Source: Candidatus Tidjanibacter gallistercoris (GTDB lineage Bacteria > Bacteroidota > Bacteroidia > Bacteroidales > Rikenellaceae). Taken from it: a DNA stretch of 64,000 nt. Every line of letters starts with the position of its first letter. Position 1 is the first letter of the stretch. Under the pieces are notes generated by a model. The model searched no databases. It saw only the letters and a program-made list of their open reading frames with translations, and was not told where the DNA came from. The position numbers and the translations under genes were made by a program. Below, in pieces: positions 1-6,918 of this stretch. The stretch lies in assembly GCA_019114205.1 (NCBI GenBank), contig DXFY01000067.1, positions 1-64,000 on the forward strand, written 5' to 3'.

Positions 1-20
1 TAATATGAGAAGTCGCGTAA

Positions 21-51
21 CAAATATACGCTATTTTTCGATAACAACAAA
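21..51 (-). promoter_or_regulatory. Leftward promoter leaving the window
   Basis: On the minus strand TTTG (48-51), 19 bases, then TATATTTG (21-28) matches the Bacteroidota sigma-ABfr promoter TTTG-N19-TAnnTTTG exactly. It faces left, so a gene divergent from the ABC transporter should begin just outside the window. Apart from this and the next promoter, bases 1-295 hold nothing recognisable. Confidence 0.65.
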
Positions 52-252
52 TATTGCCGCAAATAAACATCGCTCCTCGCCATCGCGTTACCGCATGCGC
101 ATCCCTTCCGCCAGAAAAGGCAACCTTCGGATGTCCCATTATTGAAAACGGTAACCGACACGCAAATACGGAGCGACCGCAATACGGGCGGAACGACAAA
201 TGGCGCAGGGATGTCCCAAACAAATATCCGTACGGCCTTCCGAAAAAAATAT

Positions 253-260
253 TAATTTTG
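253..260 (+). promoter_or_regulatory. -7 promoter box for the ABC-2 exporter pair
   Basis: TAATTTTG matches the TAnnTTTG -7 box and ends 35 bases before the ATG at 296. A clear -33 TTTG is not seen. It lies inside the upstream-extended ORF that starts at 200, which argues for the later start. Confidence 0.5.
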
Positions 261-295
261 TTCCGTTGCTACCCGAAATTCAAAACAGTCACCAA

Positions 296-1216
296 ATGGA
301 TATATTGAGAGTCGAAAACGTCACCAAACGTTTCGCCAACCACACCGCCCTCGACGACGTGTCGCTCGCCATACCGCGCGGTTCGGTTTACGGTCTGCTG
401 GGCCCCAACGGTGCGGGCAAGACTACGCTCATCAGAATCATCAACCGCATCACCGCTCCCGACAGCGGCAGGGTACTGCTCGACGGACGGGAACTCGCTC
501 CGGAAGACGTTTACAAGATAGGCTACCTGCCCGAAGAACGCGGGCTTTACAAACAGATGAAGGTGGGCGAACAGGCCATCTATTTCGCCCAGCTCAAAGG
601 ACTCCCGCGCAGGGAAGCGACCGCCCGACTGAAGGTATGGTTCAAAAAGTTCGGCATCGAATACTGGTGGGACAAGAAAGTCAGCGAACTGAGCAAGGGT
701 ATGGCGCAGAAGGTACAGTTCATCGTCACCGTGCTGCATGAACCCGAACTGCTCATTTTCGACGAACCTTTCAGCGGTTTCGACCCCATCAACGCCAACC
801 TGCTGAAGGAGGAGATTCTCGCACTCCGGGACAAGGGGGCGACGGTCATTTTCTCGACGCACAACATGGCATCGGTCGAGGAGCTGTGCGACCACATCAC
901 GCTCATCAACAAGTCGCACAACATCCTCAGCGGCCGCCTCGACGACATCCGCCACGAACACGGTACGAACATCTTCGAGGTGGAATTCCGCGGCGACCGC
1001 GAAGAGCTGAAGGCGCTCCTCTCGCCACGATTCACGATACTGGAAACGGAAGGCGAAGACGCGCTCCGCAATTCGCTCAAGATACATCTGACCGAACACG
1101 ACCAAATACGGAATCTGGTAACCGCCATCAATTCCGCAGTGGAAATCCGTTCCTTCAGGGAAATCATTCCCAGCATGAACGACATATTCATCAAGGCCGT
1201 CGGCGGCCAGCTTTAA
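296..1216 (+). CDS. ABC transporter ATP-binding protein (NatA-like, with DUF4162-type tail)
   Basis: This is the ATPase of an ABC-2 exporter, 306 residues. The protein opens with MDILRVENVTKRF and carries Walker A GPNGAGKTT, the signature LSKGMAQK, Walker B LLIFDEPF and the H-loop STHNM. The part after about residue 215 resembles the DUF4162 extension common in NatA-type ATPases. The ATG at 296 was chosen over the track start at 200 because the homologous region begins there and a -7 box lies at 253-260. The permease gene follows after 13 bases, so the two should form one exporter. The substrate cannot be told; NatAB homologues move sodium ions or drugs. Confidence 0.9.
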   Translation: MDILRVENVTKRFANHTALDDVSLAIPRGSVYGLLGPNGAGKTTLIRIINRITAPDSGRVLLDGRELAPEDVYKIGYLPEERGLYKQMKVGEQAIYFAQLKGLPRREATARLKVWFKKFGIEYWWDKKVSELSKGMAQKVQFIVTVLHEPELLIFDEPFSGFDPINANLLKEEILALRDKGATVIFSTHNMASVEELCDHITLINKSHNILSGRLDDIRHEHGTNIFEVEFRGDREELKALLSPRFTILETEGEDALRNSLKIHLTEHDQIRNLVTAINSAVEIRSFREIIPSMNDIFIKAVGGQL

Positions 1217-1229
1217 GGAGGGAAAGACA

Positions 1230-2546
1230 ATGGGAAAAATAGGACTTATCGCACGCAGGGAATTCAACGAACGCGTACGCAAGAAAAGTTTTATCATCAC
1301 CACCATCCTGATGCCCCTGTGCATGGTCGGCATCATCGTACTGATGGCATGGCTGATGACGCGCGAGAGCGACGAGGAACGCAAAATCATCGTCGTGGAC
1401 GAAAGCGGCATCGTGGCTCCGCGCCTCGCCGATGAAGGCAACATCCGCTACCGGCAGGCCGACCGGCCACTCGACCGGATACGGGAAGAGGCTCCGGAAG
1501 GCATCTTCGGCATTCTGGTCATCGGCGGGGACATCATGACCAATCCGCGGGCCGTGCAACTCTACACATACGAATCCTCGACGGTGGCGATTGAAGAATC
1601 CATCTCCGGACAGATACGCAAAATCGTGGAGAACGAAAAGCTCAAGGCTTACGACATCGACAACCTGGACGCGATACTCGAAGAGGTCAAGACGCCCATC
1701 GTCATCCAGACGAAGGAGATTACCGAATCGGGCGAAACGCGGGATTCGTCGAGTACTTTGGCCCTTGCCGCGGCCTACGTCTTCGGCCTGCTGATATACA
1801 TGTTCGTCTTCTTCTACGGTACGATGGTCATGCAGGGCGTCATCGAAGAGAAAAGCAACAAGGTGCTGGAGCTAATCGTCTCTTCCGTCCGGCCGTTCCA
1901 ACTGATGATGGGCAAAATCCTCGGCATCGCGTCCGTGGCCCTCACGCAACTGCTCATCTGGGTGGTGTTCATCGCCGTGGCGGGCGGCGCGGCCATGAAC
2001 TATTTCGCCGGCGACGCGATGGAGGCGGCCGCAGCCATGAATGCGGGCGGCGCCATGCCGGTCGATATGAGCAGCATGAACATGGACGAGATGGCCATCC
2101 TCAGCCGGCTGACCGACCTGCGGTACATCCTGACCATGGTCATAGGCTTCATCGTCTACTTCATCGGCGGTTACCTGCTCTATGCCGCCATGTTCGCCGC
2201 AGTGGGCAGCGCCGTGGACAACGAGAAGGATACCCAGAACCTGCAAATGCCCATCACCATACCGCTCATCCTCGCCATCGTGGTCATGGTCAGCGCCATG
2301 CAGGACCCCAACAGCCAGATGGCCTTCTGGTTCAGCATGATTCCGTTCACCTCGCCCGTCATCATGATGGCACGCCTGCCCTACGGCGTTCCCGTGTGGG
2401 AGGTAGCCGTTTCGGCCGGTCTGCTCTACCTGACGTTCGTCGGCATGGTTTGGCTGGCGGGAAAAATATACCGCGTGGGCATCTTCATGTACGGCAAGAA
2501 ACCGTCGTTCAGGGAGCTGTTCAAATGGGTCAGGTACAAATACTGA
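1230..2546 (+). CDS. ABC-2 type transporter permease (NatB/YhaP-like)
   Basis: 438-residue membrane partner of the preceding ATPase. One membrane helix lies near residues 20-42, followed by a large extracytoplasmic region to about residue 180, then a cluster of five or so helices to residue 425, the arrangement of ABC-2_trans_3 permeases. The segment VIEEKSNKVLELIVSSVRP is the conserved coupling region after the second helix. A Met-rich stretch (NAGGAMPVDMSSMNMDEM) sits in a loop between helices. An AAGGAGG-like ribosome site at about 1215-1222 precedes the ATG. Substrate is unknown. Confidence 0.9.
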   Translation: MGKIGLIARREFNERVRKKSFIITTILMPLCMVGIIVLMAWLMTRESDEERKIIVVDESGIVAPRLADEGNIRYRQADRPLDRIREEAPEGIFGILVIGGDIMTNPRAVQLYTYESSTVAIEESISGQIRKIVENEKLKAYDIDNLDAILEEVKTPIVIQTKEITESGETRDSSSTLALAAAYVFGLLIYMFVFFYGTMVMQGVIEEKSNKVLELIVSSVRPFQLMMGKILGIASVALTQLLIWVVFIAVAGGAAMNYFAGDAMEAAAAMNAGGAMPVDMSSMNMDEMAILSRLTDLRYILTMVIGFIVYFIGGYLLYAAMFAAVGSAVDNEKDTQNLQMPITIPLILAIVVMVSAMQDPNSQMAFWFSMIPFTSPVIMMARLPYGVPVWEVAVSAGLLYLTFVGMVWLAGKIYRVGIFMYGKKPSFRELFKWVRYKY

Positions 2547-2677
2547 CGTTTCACCCGCCGCACCGTACAGGCTTACCCCTTCGCATCGTATCTTCGATAC
2601 GGCGGCAGGAAAGGTACGGATTTTGCCCTCCGGCAGTAAGGAACGAAACACGCATTAACCGATAAATTTCCAGACCA

Positions 2678-3118
2678 ATGAAAAAATTGCTCATTCTGAC
2701 AGGAATCGTGATGCTCGCATTCGGGTGCACGGGACCGCAAGGACCTCCCGGCCCCCAGGGCCCTCAGGGAGATGGTTCGCAAACCTTCACGCTGACCTAC
2801 AAGCTGGCCTCGGCCGACTGGGTGAAGAACACCGATACCGCCGGCAACTTCATCGGCTGGTGGCACGAAATCCAGTTGCCCGAACTGAGCACCTACGTAT
2901 ACGAGTACGGCATGTACAACGCCTACCTGTGGGACGGCAATGTACAGGTACCGCTTCCCGTGATTGTCTACAACGAAACCGACAATACGTTGTGGGAAAA
3001 GAAAATCTCCTGCGACTTCGCGGTCGGCTCGGTCGCCGTGTACTATCAGGAGAACGACTTCCAAAACGAAGGTTACCGTCCGGAAGACATGACCTTCCGC
3101 ATACACCTCGTCTGGTAA
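2678..3118 (+). CDS. Small lipoprotein with a collagen-like stalk
   Basis: 146-residue predicted lipoprotein. The SPII signal ends LAFGC with the lipidated Cys at residue 17, and Gly-X-Y triplets (GPQGPPGPQGPQGDG) begin two residues later, followed by a globular domain of about 110 residues of unknown fold, rich in Trp and Tyr. The triplets could serve as a short stiff tether between lipid anchor and domain; this is inferred. The gene has its own terminator at 3176-3222. A small hairpin (CGTATC/GATACG, 2587-2601) lies in the upstream region, but no good promoter box is seen. I do not recognise the domain. Confidence 0.8.
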   Translation: MKKLLILTGIVMLAFGCTGPQGPPGPQGPQGDGSQTFTLTYKLASADWVKNTDTAGNFIGWWHEIQLPELSTYVYEYGMYNAYLWDGNVQVPLPVIVYNETDNTLWEKKISCDFAVGSVAVYYQENDFQNEGYRPEDMTFRIHLVW

Positions 3119-3175
3119 ATCCCGGCTGCGGACGGAAACGCTCCGATTCGCCGGCCCGAGGCGGCAAATATGAAT

Positions 3176-3222
3176 ATCGAAGACGGAAAGCGACAGTCGT
3201 TTCCCGTCTTCGATTTATTTTT
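3176..3222 (+). terminator. Intrinsic terminator of the collagen-stalk lipoprotein
   Basis: ATCGAAGACGG (3176-3186) pairs with CCGTCTTCGAT (3204-3214) and is followed directly by TTATTTTT. Confidence 0.85.
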
Positions 3223-3376
3223 CCCCGCCGCATATTGTCTTCCGGAAGGGATGGCCCGGCTTCGGATGCATGCATCCGAAGCGCCTCTTCCGCGGACGGT
3301 CCGGTCACAAAAACCCCGCTTTTATCCTGTCGCTGCAACCGAAACGAATCACCGAAGAAGAACCATATATATTGAG

Positions 3377-3407
3377 TTGCACCGTCGGAAATTATGCGTT
3401 ATTTTTG
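3377..3407 (+). promoter_or_regulatory. Promoter of the BACON/DUF4595 lipoprotein
   Basis: TTG (3377-3379), 20 bases, TATTTTTG (3400-3407). Full match to the -7 consensus with correct spacing, about 48 bases upstream of the start codon. Confidence 0.7.
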
Positions 3408-3454
3408 CACCCGTTTATCATGCTGCTATCCGGCAGCGCTAAAAACCAAATGCA

Positions 3455-4729
3455 ATGAAAAGACTGTTTTCGATTTGTACCGCATGCCTCGCCCTGCTGG
3501 CGACCGCATGCGACGGAAGCGGAAAAGAAAGCGGAACGAACGGCGCCATCGCCGTCGAAAACCGGGAGTCCCTGCAACAGACTCTTGGGGCGAAAGATAC
3601 GGCAGCCGAAGCCATTCGCTTCCATGCAGCGGATGCCTGGTCGGCATCCGTGACCGAAAAGGACGGTGCCGCTGCGCCGGAATGGATAACCGTCACCCCG
3701 GCGGGCGCCGACGAGGCGGGAGACTATACGCTCGAAATCGCTCTCGCGCAGAACGACACCGAAGCCGACAGGACGGCGGTCGTCACCATCGCCTGCATGG
3801 GCGAAAACGTATCGGCAACGCTGGCGCAGAAGCAAGCCGGAGCGACACCCGACCCCGCCCCTGACCCCGTACCTACGGACAAGACACTGGTCAGGAGCAT
3901 CCGAAACGAATTCGAAACGGACAACGGCACCGAAATCATATTCGACTACGACTCTGAAGGACGTATCGTGAAAATAACCTCCGACAGTTATGGCGAGGAC
4001 GACGGGACGAATGAAATCTCCGTATCCTATTCCGGAAACGACGTTACGCTCAGGATGGAATCCACCTGGGAAGGAGAGGAAGCGGAACCCATGCCGAACC
4101 CCACCGCGAGCATAGGCGGCAAAATGGTGCAGGAAGCCACCGCGACGCTCGACGAAAACGGTTATGTAGCATCCGTCTCCGCCACATCGACGTATTACGA
4201 CGAATCCGGAGCCATTCACGAACAGGAAGAAACGCGCATGACCGCAACGTACGACAACGGCCGACTCGCAACGGTACGCACGGAAGAAAATATTTCCCGC
4301 GAGGGAGATACGGCACACACGTACGTATACGAATACGCATGCTCGTGGACGAACGGCAACATGACGGCCGTGGATTACCGTTACAGCGGAACGGGCGATG
4401 CAACCGGCGGTATCGACGGAACCGCCACGTACGACACGTCCGTACGGAATGACGAATCGATGAGCATCGACCTCAACTACGTCGTATGTTCCGCCGAGAG
4501 TTTCGCGCTCATAGACGAATTCGGATTCTCCATCCTCGGACTGTTCGGACAGCGGAGTGCCAACATGTTCGCAAGCACGCACGAGACCGACAAGAACAAC
4601 TCCCAGTACGAAAACACCAGCAACTATTCGTACGAAAAGGACGACTTGGGACGCATCGTCAAAATCACGGTAACCGACCCGTCCCTGCCGGACGACGGAG
4701 ACATCTACACCGTCACCTACATGGACTAA
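3455..4729 (+). CDS. BACON- and DUF4595-like lipoprotein
   Basis: 424-residue predicted surface lipoprotein with SPII signal ending LLATAC (Cys 19). Residues 30-130 look like a BACON domain: WSASV, a PEWITVTP strand, a TLEIALAQNDTEADRTAVVTI run and a closing LAQKQAG. A Pro/Asp linker (TPDPAPDPVPTD) leads into a region of beta-strand repeats with YD-type motifs such as FDYDSEGRIVKI and YEKDDLGRIVKITV, as in DUF4595 proteins of gut Bacteroidota. BACON domains are usually linked to carbohydrate or mucin binding, but this gene stands alone without SusC/D partners, so no substrate is proposed. It has its own promoter and terminator. Confidence 0.8.
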   Translation: MKRLFSICTACLALLATACDGSGKESGTNGAIAVENRESLQQTLGAKDTAAEAIRFHAADAWSASVTEKDGAAAPEWITVTPAGADEAGDYTLEIALAQNDTEADRTAVVTIACMGENVSATLAQKQAGATPDPAPDPVPTDKTLVRSIRNEFETDNGTEIIFDYDSEGRIVKITSDSYGEDDGTNEISVSYSGNDVTLRMESTWEGEEAEPMPNPTASIGGKMVQEATATLDENGYVASVSATSTYYDESGAIHEQEETRMTATYDNGRLATVRTEENISREGDTAHTYVYEYACSWTNGNMTAVDYRYSGTGDATGGIDGTATYDTSVRNDESMSIDLNYVVCSAESFALIDEFGFSILGLFGQRSANMFASTHETDKNNSQYENTSNYSYEKDDLGRIVKITVTDPSLPDDGDIYTVTYMD

Positions 4730-4770
4730 CACGCAGCGGTTGCCTTCCGCGGAAAAGCCGCATCGGTACA

Positions 4771-4811
4771 GTCCCTTTCTGGAACCGAACGACTGCCGGA
4801 AAGGGACTTTC
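4771..4811 (+). terminator. Terminator of the BACON/DUF4595 lipoprotein gene
   Basis: AGTCCCTTTCTGG pairs with CCGGAAAGGGACT (4797-4809) over 13 bp with one G-T pair; only a short T run follows. Confidence 0.65.
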
Positions 4812-4985
4812 CATTCCTTCCGGTACGTTCGGTGGAACCTGAAAACGCATCCCCGCAGAAGCGGGCTAACAAGACACCCGGCCGGTAAACCGAATCCGGG
4901 GCCGACCGAAGTGTCCGCCCTCTGAAGGTACGGTACGTCCTTCCGCCGGCAGTTCTCCAGCATACCCCGCAGGCCGATACGGGAA

Positions 4986-5010
4986 GCGGCGGAACCGATG
5001 GTTCCGCCGC
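4986..5010. terminator. Hairpin, probably a terminator between convergent genes
   Basis: GCGGCGGAACC and GGTTCCGCCGC form a perfect 11-bp stem with a 3-base loop. On the plus side CCTCTTTT follows; on the minus side it lies 28 bases after the threonine dehydrogenase stop but has a poor T run. Confidence 0.5.
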
Positions 5011-5038
5011 CCTCTTTTAAAGAACCGGTTGCCTGTCG

Positions 5039-5995
5039 TCAGATAAGACCTTTCTCTTTCTTCTCCCGCACGGCACGGAGCATGTCGTCCGTCATGGATT
5101 TCATGTCCCACTTCGGCTTCCACCCCCATTCTTCGCGGGCGCAGGAATCGTCGAGGCTGTCGGGCCAACTGCGTGCGATGGACTCTTTCACCGGGTCGAT
5201 GTCGTAGGTCATGGTGAATCCGGGCACGGCCTTGCGGAGTTCGGCATACAGCATCTCCGGAGTAAAGCTCATGGAGGTCACATTGAAACTGTTGCGGTGC
5301 ACCAGTTTCGCCGGGTCGGCTTCCATAAGTTGCACGCACGCGTCCAGCGCATCGGGCATGTACATCATATCCATATAGACATCCCCCGGTATCGGGCACA
5401 CGTACGACCCTTTCTTGACCGCCTCGTAATAAATCTCGACGGCATAATCGGTGGTACCGCCGCCCGGAAGCGTTACGTTGGAAATAAGACCGGGGAAACG
5501 GACACTGCGCGTATCCACGCCGAAACGCTTGTGGTAGTAGTCGCCGAGCAATTCGCCCGTCACCTTGCACACGCCGTAAATGGTGGTCGGCCGCATCACC
5601 GTATCCTGCGGCGTCTTCTCCTTGGGCGAATTGGGCCCGAAAGCGCCGATTGAGCTCGGAGTAAACAGCGCACAGTTGTGTTCGCGCGCTATTTCGAGCG
5701 AATTCATCAGGGCCCCCATGTTGATTTGCCATGCCTTCTGCGTATTGGCCTCGCCTACGGCAGAGAGCAGCGCCACGAGGTTGAATATGGAATCCACCTT
5801 GTACTTCCTGACCGTTTCGGCATACGCATCGCCGTCGAGCGCATTAAGCTGTACGAACGGCCCGTCGGCCCCCAGTACGGGACAGTCGCGCATGTCGGTA
5901 GCCACCACATTGTCGTTGCCGTACACGCTCCGCAACTTCATTGTAAGCTCGGAACCGATTTGGCCGCCGGCCCCGATGATAAGAATTTTTTTCAT
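5039..5995 (-). CDS. L-threonine 3-dehydrogenase, SDR/epimerase type
   Basis: 318-residue extended short-chain dehydrogenase. The N-terminal NAD site is GAGGQIGS (residues 7-14) and the catalytic pair is in YGVCK; phrases such as KDMMYMPDA-type MMYMPDALDAC and the C-terminal WPDSLDDSCAREEWGW are typical of the epimerase-like threonine dehydrogenases of Bacteroidota. These oxidise L-threonine to 2-amino-3-ketobutyrate with NAD. The ATG at 5995 was chosen because MKKILIIGAGG starts there; the 16 extra residues of the track ORF are unlikely. The usual partner, 2-amino-3-ketobutyrate CoA ligase, is not adjacent; an alpha-oxoamine synthase at 56.0 kb is one candidate. Confidence 0.85.
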   Translation of the reverse strand: MKKILIIGAGGQIGSELTMKLRSVYGNDNVVATDMRDCPVLGADGPFVQLNALDGDAYAETVRKYKVDSIFNLVALLSAVGEANTQKAWQINMGALMNSLEIAREHNCALFTPSSIGAFGPNSPKEKTPQDTVMRPTTIYGVCKVTGELLGDYYHKRFGVDTRSVRFPGLISNVTLPGGGTTDYAVEIYYEAVKKGSYVCPIPGDVYMDMMYMPDALDACVQLMEADPAKLVHRNSFNVTSMSFTPEMLYAELRKAVPGFTMTYDIDPVKESIARSWPDSLDDSCAREEWGWKPKWDMKSMTDDMLRAVREKKEKGLI

Positions 5996-6058
5996 TTGAC
6001 GTTTTCGTATTTTAAACTTCGTCCCCCCTCCATGGACGGACAAATACCGTAATATCCA

Positions 6059-6274
6059 TCATTCACCGTCCCTGTCCCGCTCTTCCGCTTCCCTGACGAG
6101 CCCCAGAGAGAGCGCCACGAAATAGACGACCACGACGGCCTGAACGACCGCCACGCCCCATGTCAGGAAAGTACGTACCGGAATCATCCATACGAGCAAT
6201 ACCAAATCCAGTACGAACAGCACCGTCAGCAGTACAATCACCCTGCGTAGTTTCCCGAATCTGTCCATCGTCAC
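6059..6274 (-). CDS. Small two-helix membrane protein
   Basis: 71 residues (69 if ATG at 6268 is used instead of the GTG at 6274). Two hydrophobic helices, about residues 12-30 and 36-58, are flanked by a basic start (MDRFGKLRR) and an acidic tail (REAEERDRDGE). A full TAnnTTTG box lies just upstream at 6285-6292, which gives a very short leader. No family recognised. It lies downstream of no other gene on this strand and could be a stand-alone small membrane protein. Confidence 0.6.
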   Translation of the reverse strand: MTMDRFGKLRRVIVLLTVLFVLDLVLLVWMIPVRTFLTWGVAVVQAVVVVYFVALSLGLVREAEERDRDGE

Positions 6275-6284
6275 AATTTTGGCC

Positions 6285-6292
6285 CAAAATTA
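6285..6292 (-). promoter_or_regulatory. -7 box for the small membrane protein
   Basis: Minus-strand TAATTTTG, a full TAnnTTTG match, ends 11 bases before the GTG and 17 before the ATG. Confidence 0.5.
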
Positions 6293-6557
6293 ACAATAAT
6301 TCTTACGTTTTATTACCGACCCGTCGAAAAAGCGCAGGGCTGCCGGCTCCGTCCGCCGCCGCCCGGATACGAAGGAAACGAACCGCCGGACGACCGCCGC
6401 CGTACCCTTTCCGCGAACCTCCTCCGGCAAAACAAAACCTGCCCCTCCCCGCCGGAAACATCCCTTATTTACGGCAACGGAACGACGGAACGGTGCATTC
6501 TCCGGCAGAAACTCCCGACCGCCGTACAAAAACATGCCGCAATCTGCGCGTGCATTA

Positions 6558-6588
6558 TTGGAAAATTGGAAAATGATAACTACTTTTG
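6558..6588 (+). promoter_or_regulatory. Promoter of tRNA-Thr
   Basis: TTG (6558-6560), 20 bases, TACTTTTG (6581-6588); 32 bases upstream of the tRNA. Confidence 0.7.
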
Positions 6589-6620
6589 TCCCGCTCGCAG
6601 GGAATACCCGCGGCAACCAT

Positions 6621-6692
<72 letters not shown>

Positions 6693-6735
6693 CAAAGATT
6701 CGAAAACTGCCCAAAACAGTGTGAGGAAATAAGAG

Positions 6736-6768
6736 AGCCGTTCACGTTTACCTGTGAGCGGCTTTCTT
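6736..6768 (+). terminator. Terminator of tRNA-Thr
   Basis: AGCCGTTCAC (6736-6745) pairs with GTGAGCGGCT (6754-6763) with one G-T pair, then TTTCTT. Confidence 0.8.
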
Positions 6769-6862
6769 ATTGAAGAACGTGTATCGCACACGGCGATTCC
6801 CAAACCTCCGGCAGCCCCGGCAGCAGCATCGGAGCAAGAACGAGCCTGCCGACTGCACGGAT

Positions 6863-6888
6863 TGCATCATGCAGCGCTGCATCGTGCA
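6863..6888. repeat. 26-base imperfect palindrome downstream of the ATPase gene
   Basis: TGCATCATGCAGC followed by GCTGCATCGTGCA, symmetric except for two positions per arm. It lies 31 bases past the ATPase stop on the minus strand and may form a 3' hairpin, but lacks a T run. Confidence 0.4.
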
Positions 6889-6918
6889 GCCGCACAGCAA
6901 GTGTCCATAGGGTACGGC

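Larger units (their letters stand above)
3119..3454. other. Intergenic region
   Basis: 336 bases between the two lipoprotein genes. It holds the terminator of the first and a consensus promoter of the second; the short ORFs here have no recognisable product. Confidence 0.6.
4730..5038. other. Intergenic region between convergent genes
   Basis: 309 bases holding two hairpins (4771-4811 and 4986-5010) between the lipoprotein gene and the convergent threonine dehydrogenase gene. No gene seen. Confidence 0.6.
6275..6620. other. Intergenic region before tRNA-Thr
   Basis: 346 bases with the divergent promoters of the small membrane protein and of tRNA-Thr; nothing else recognised. Confidence 0.5.
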
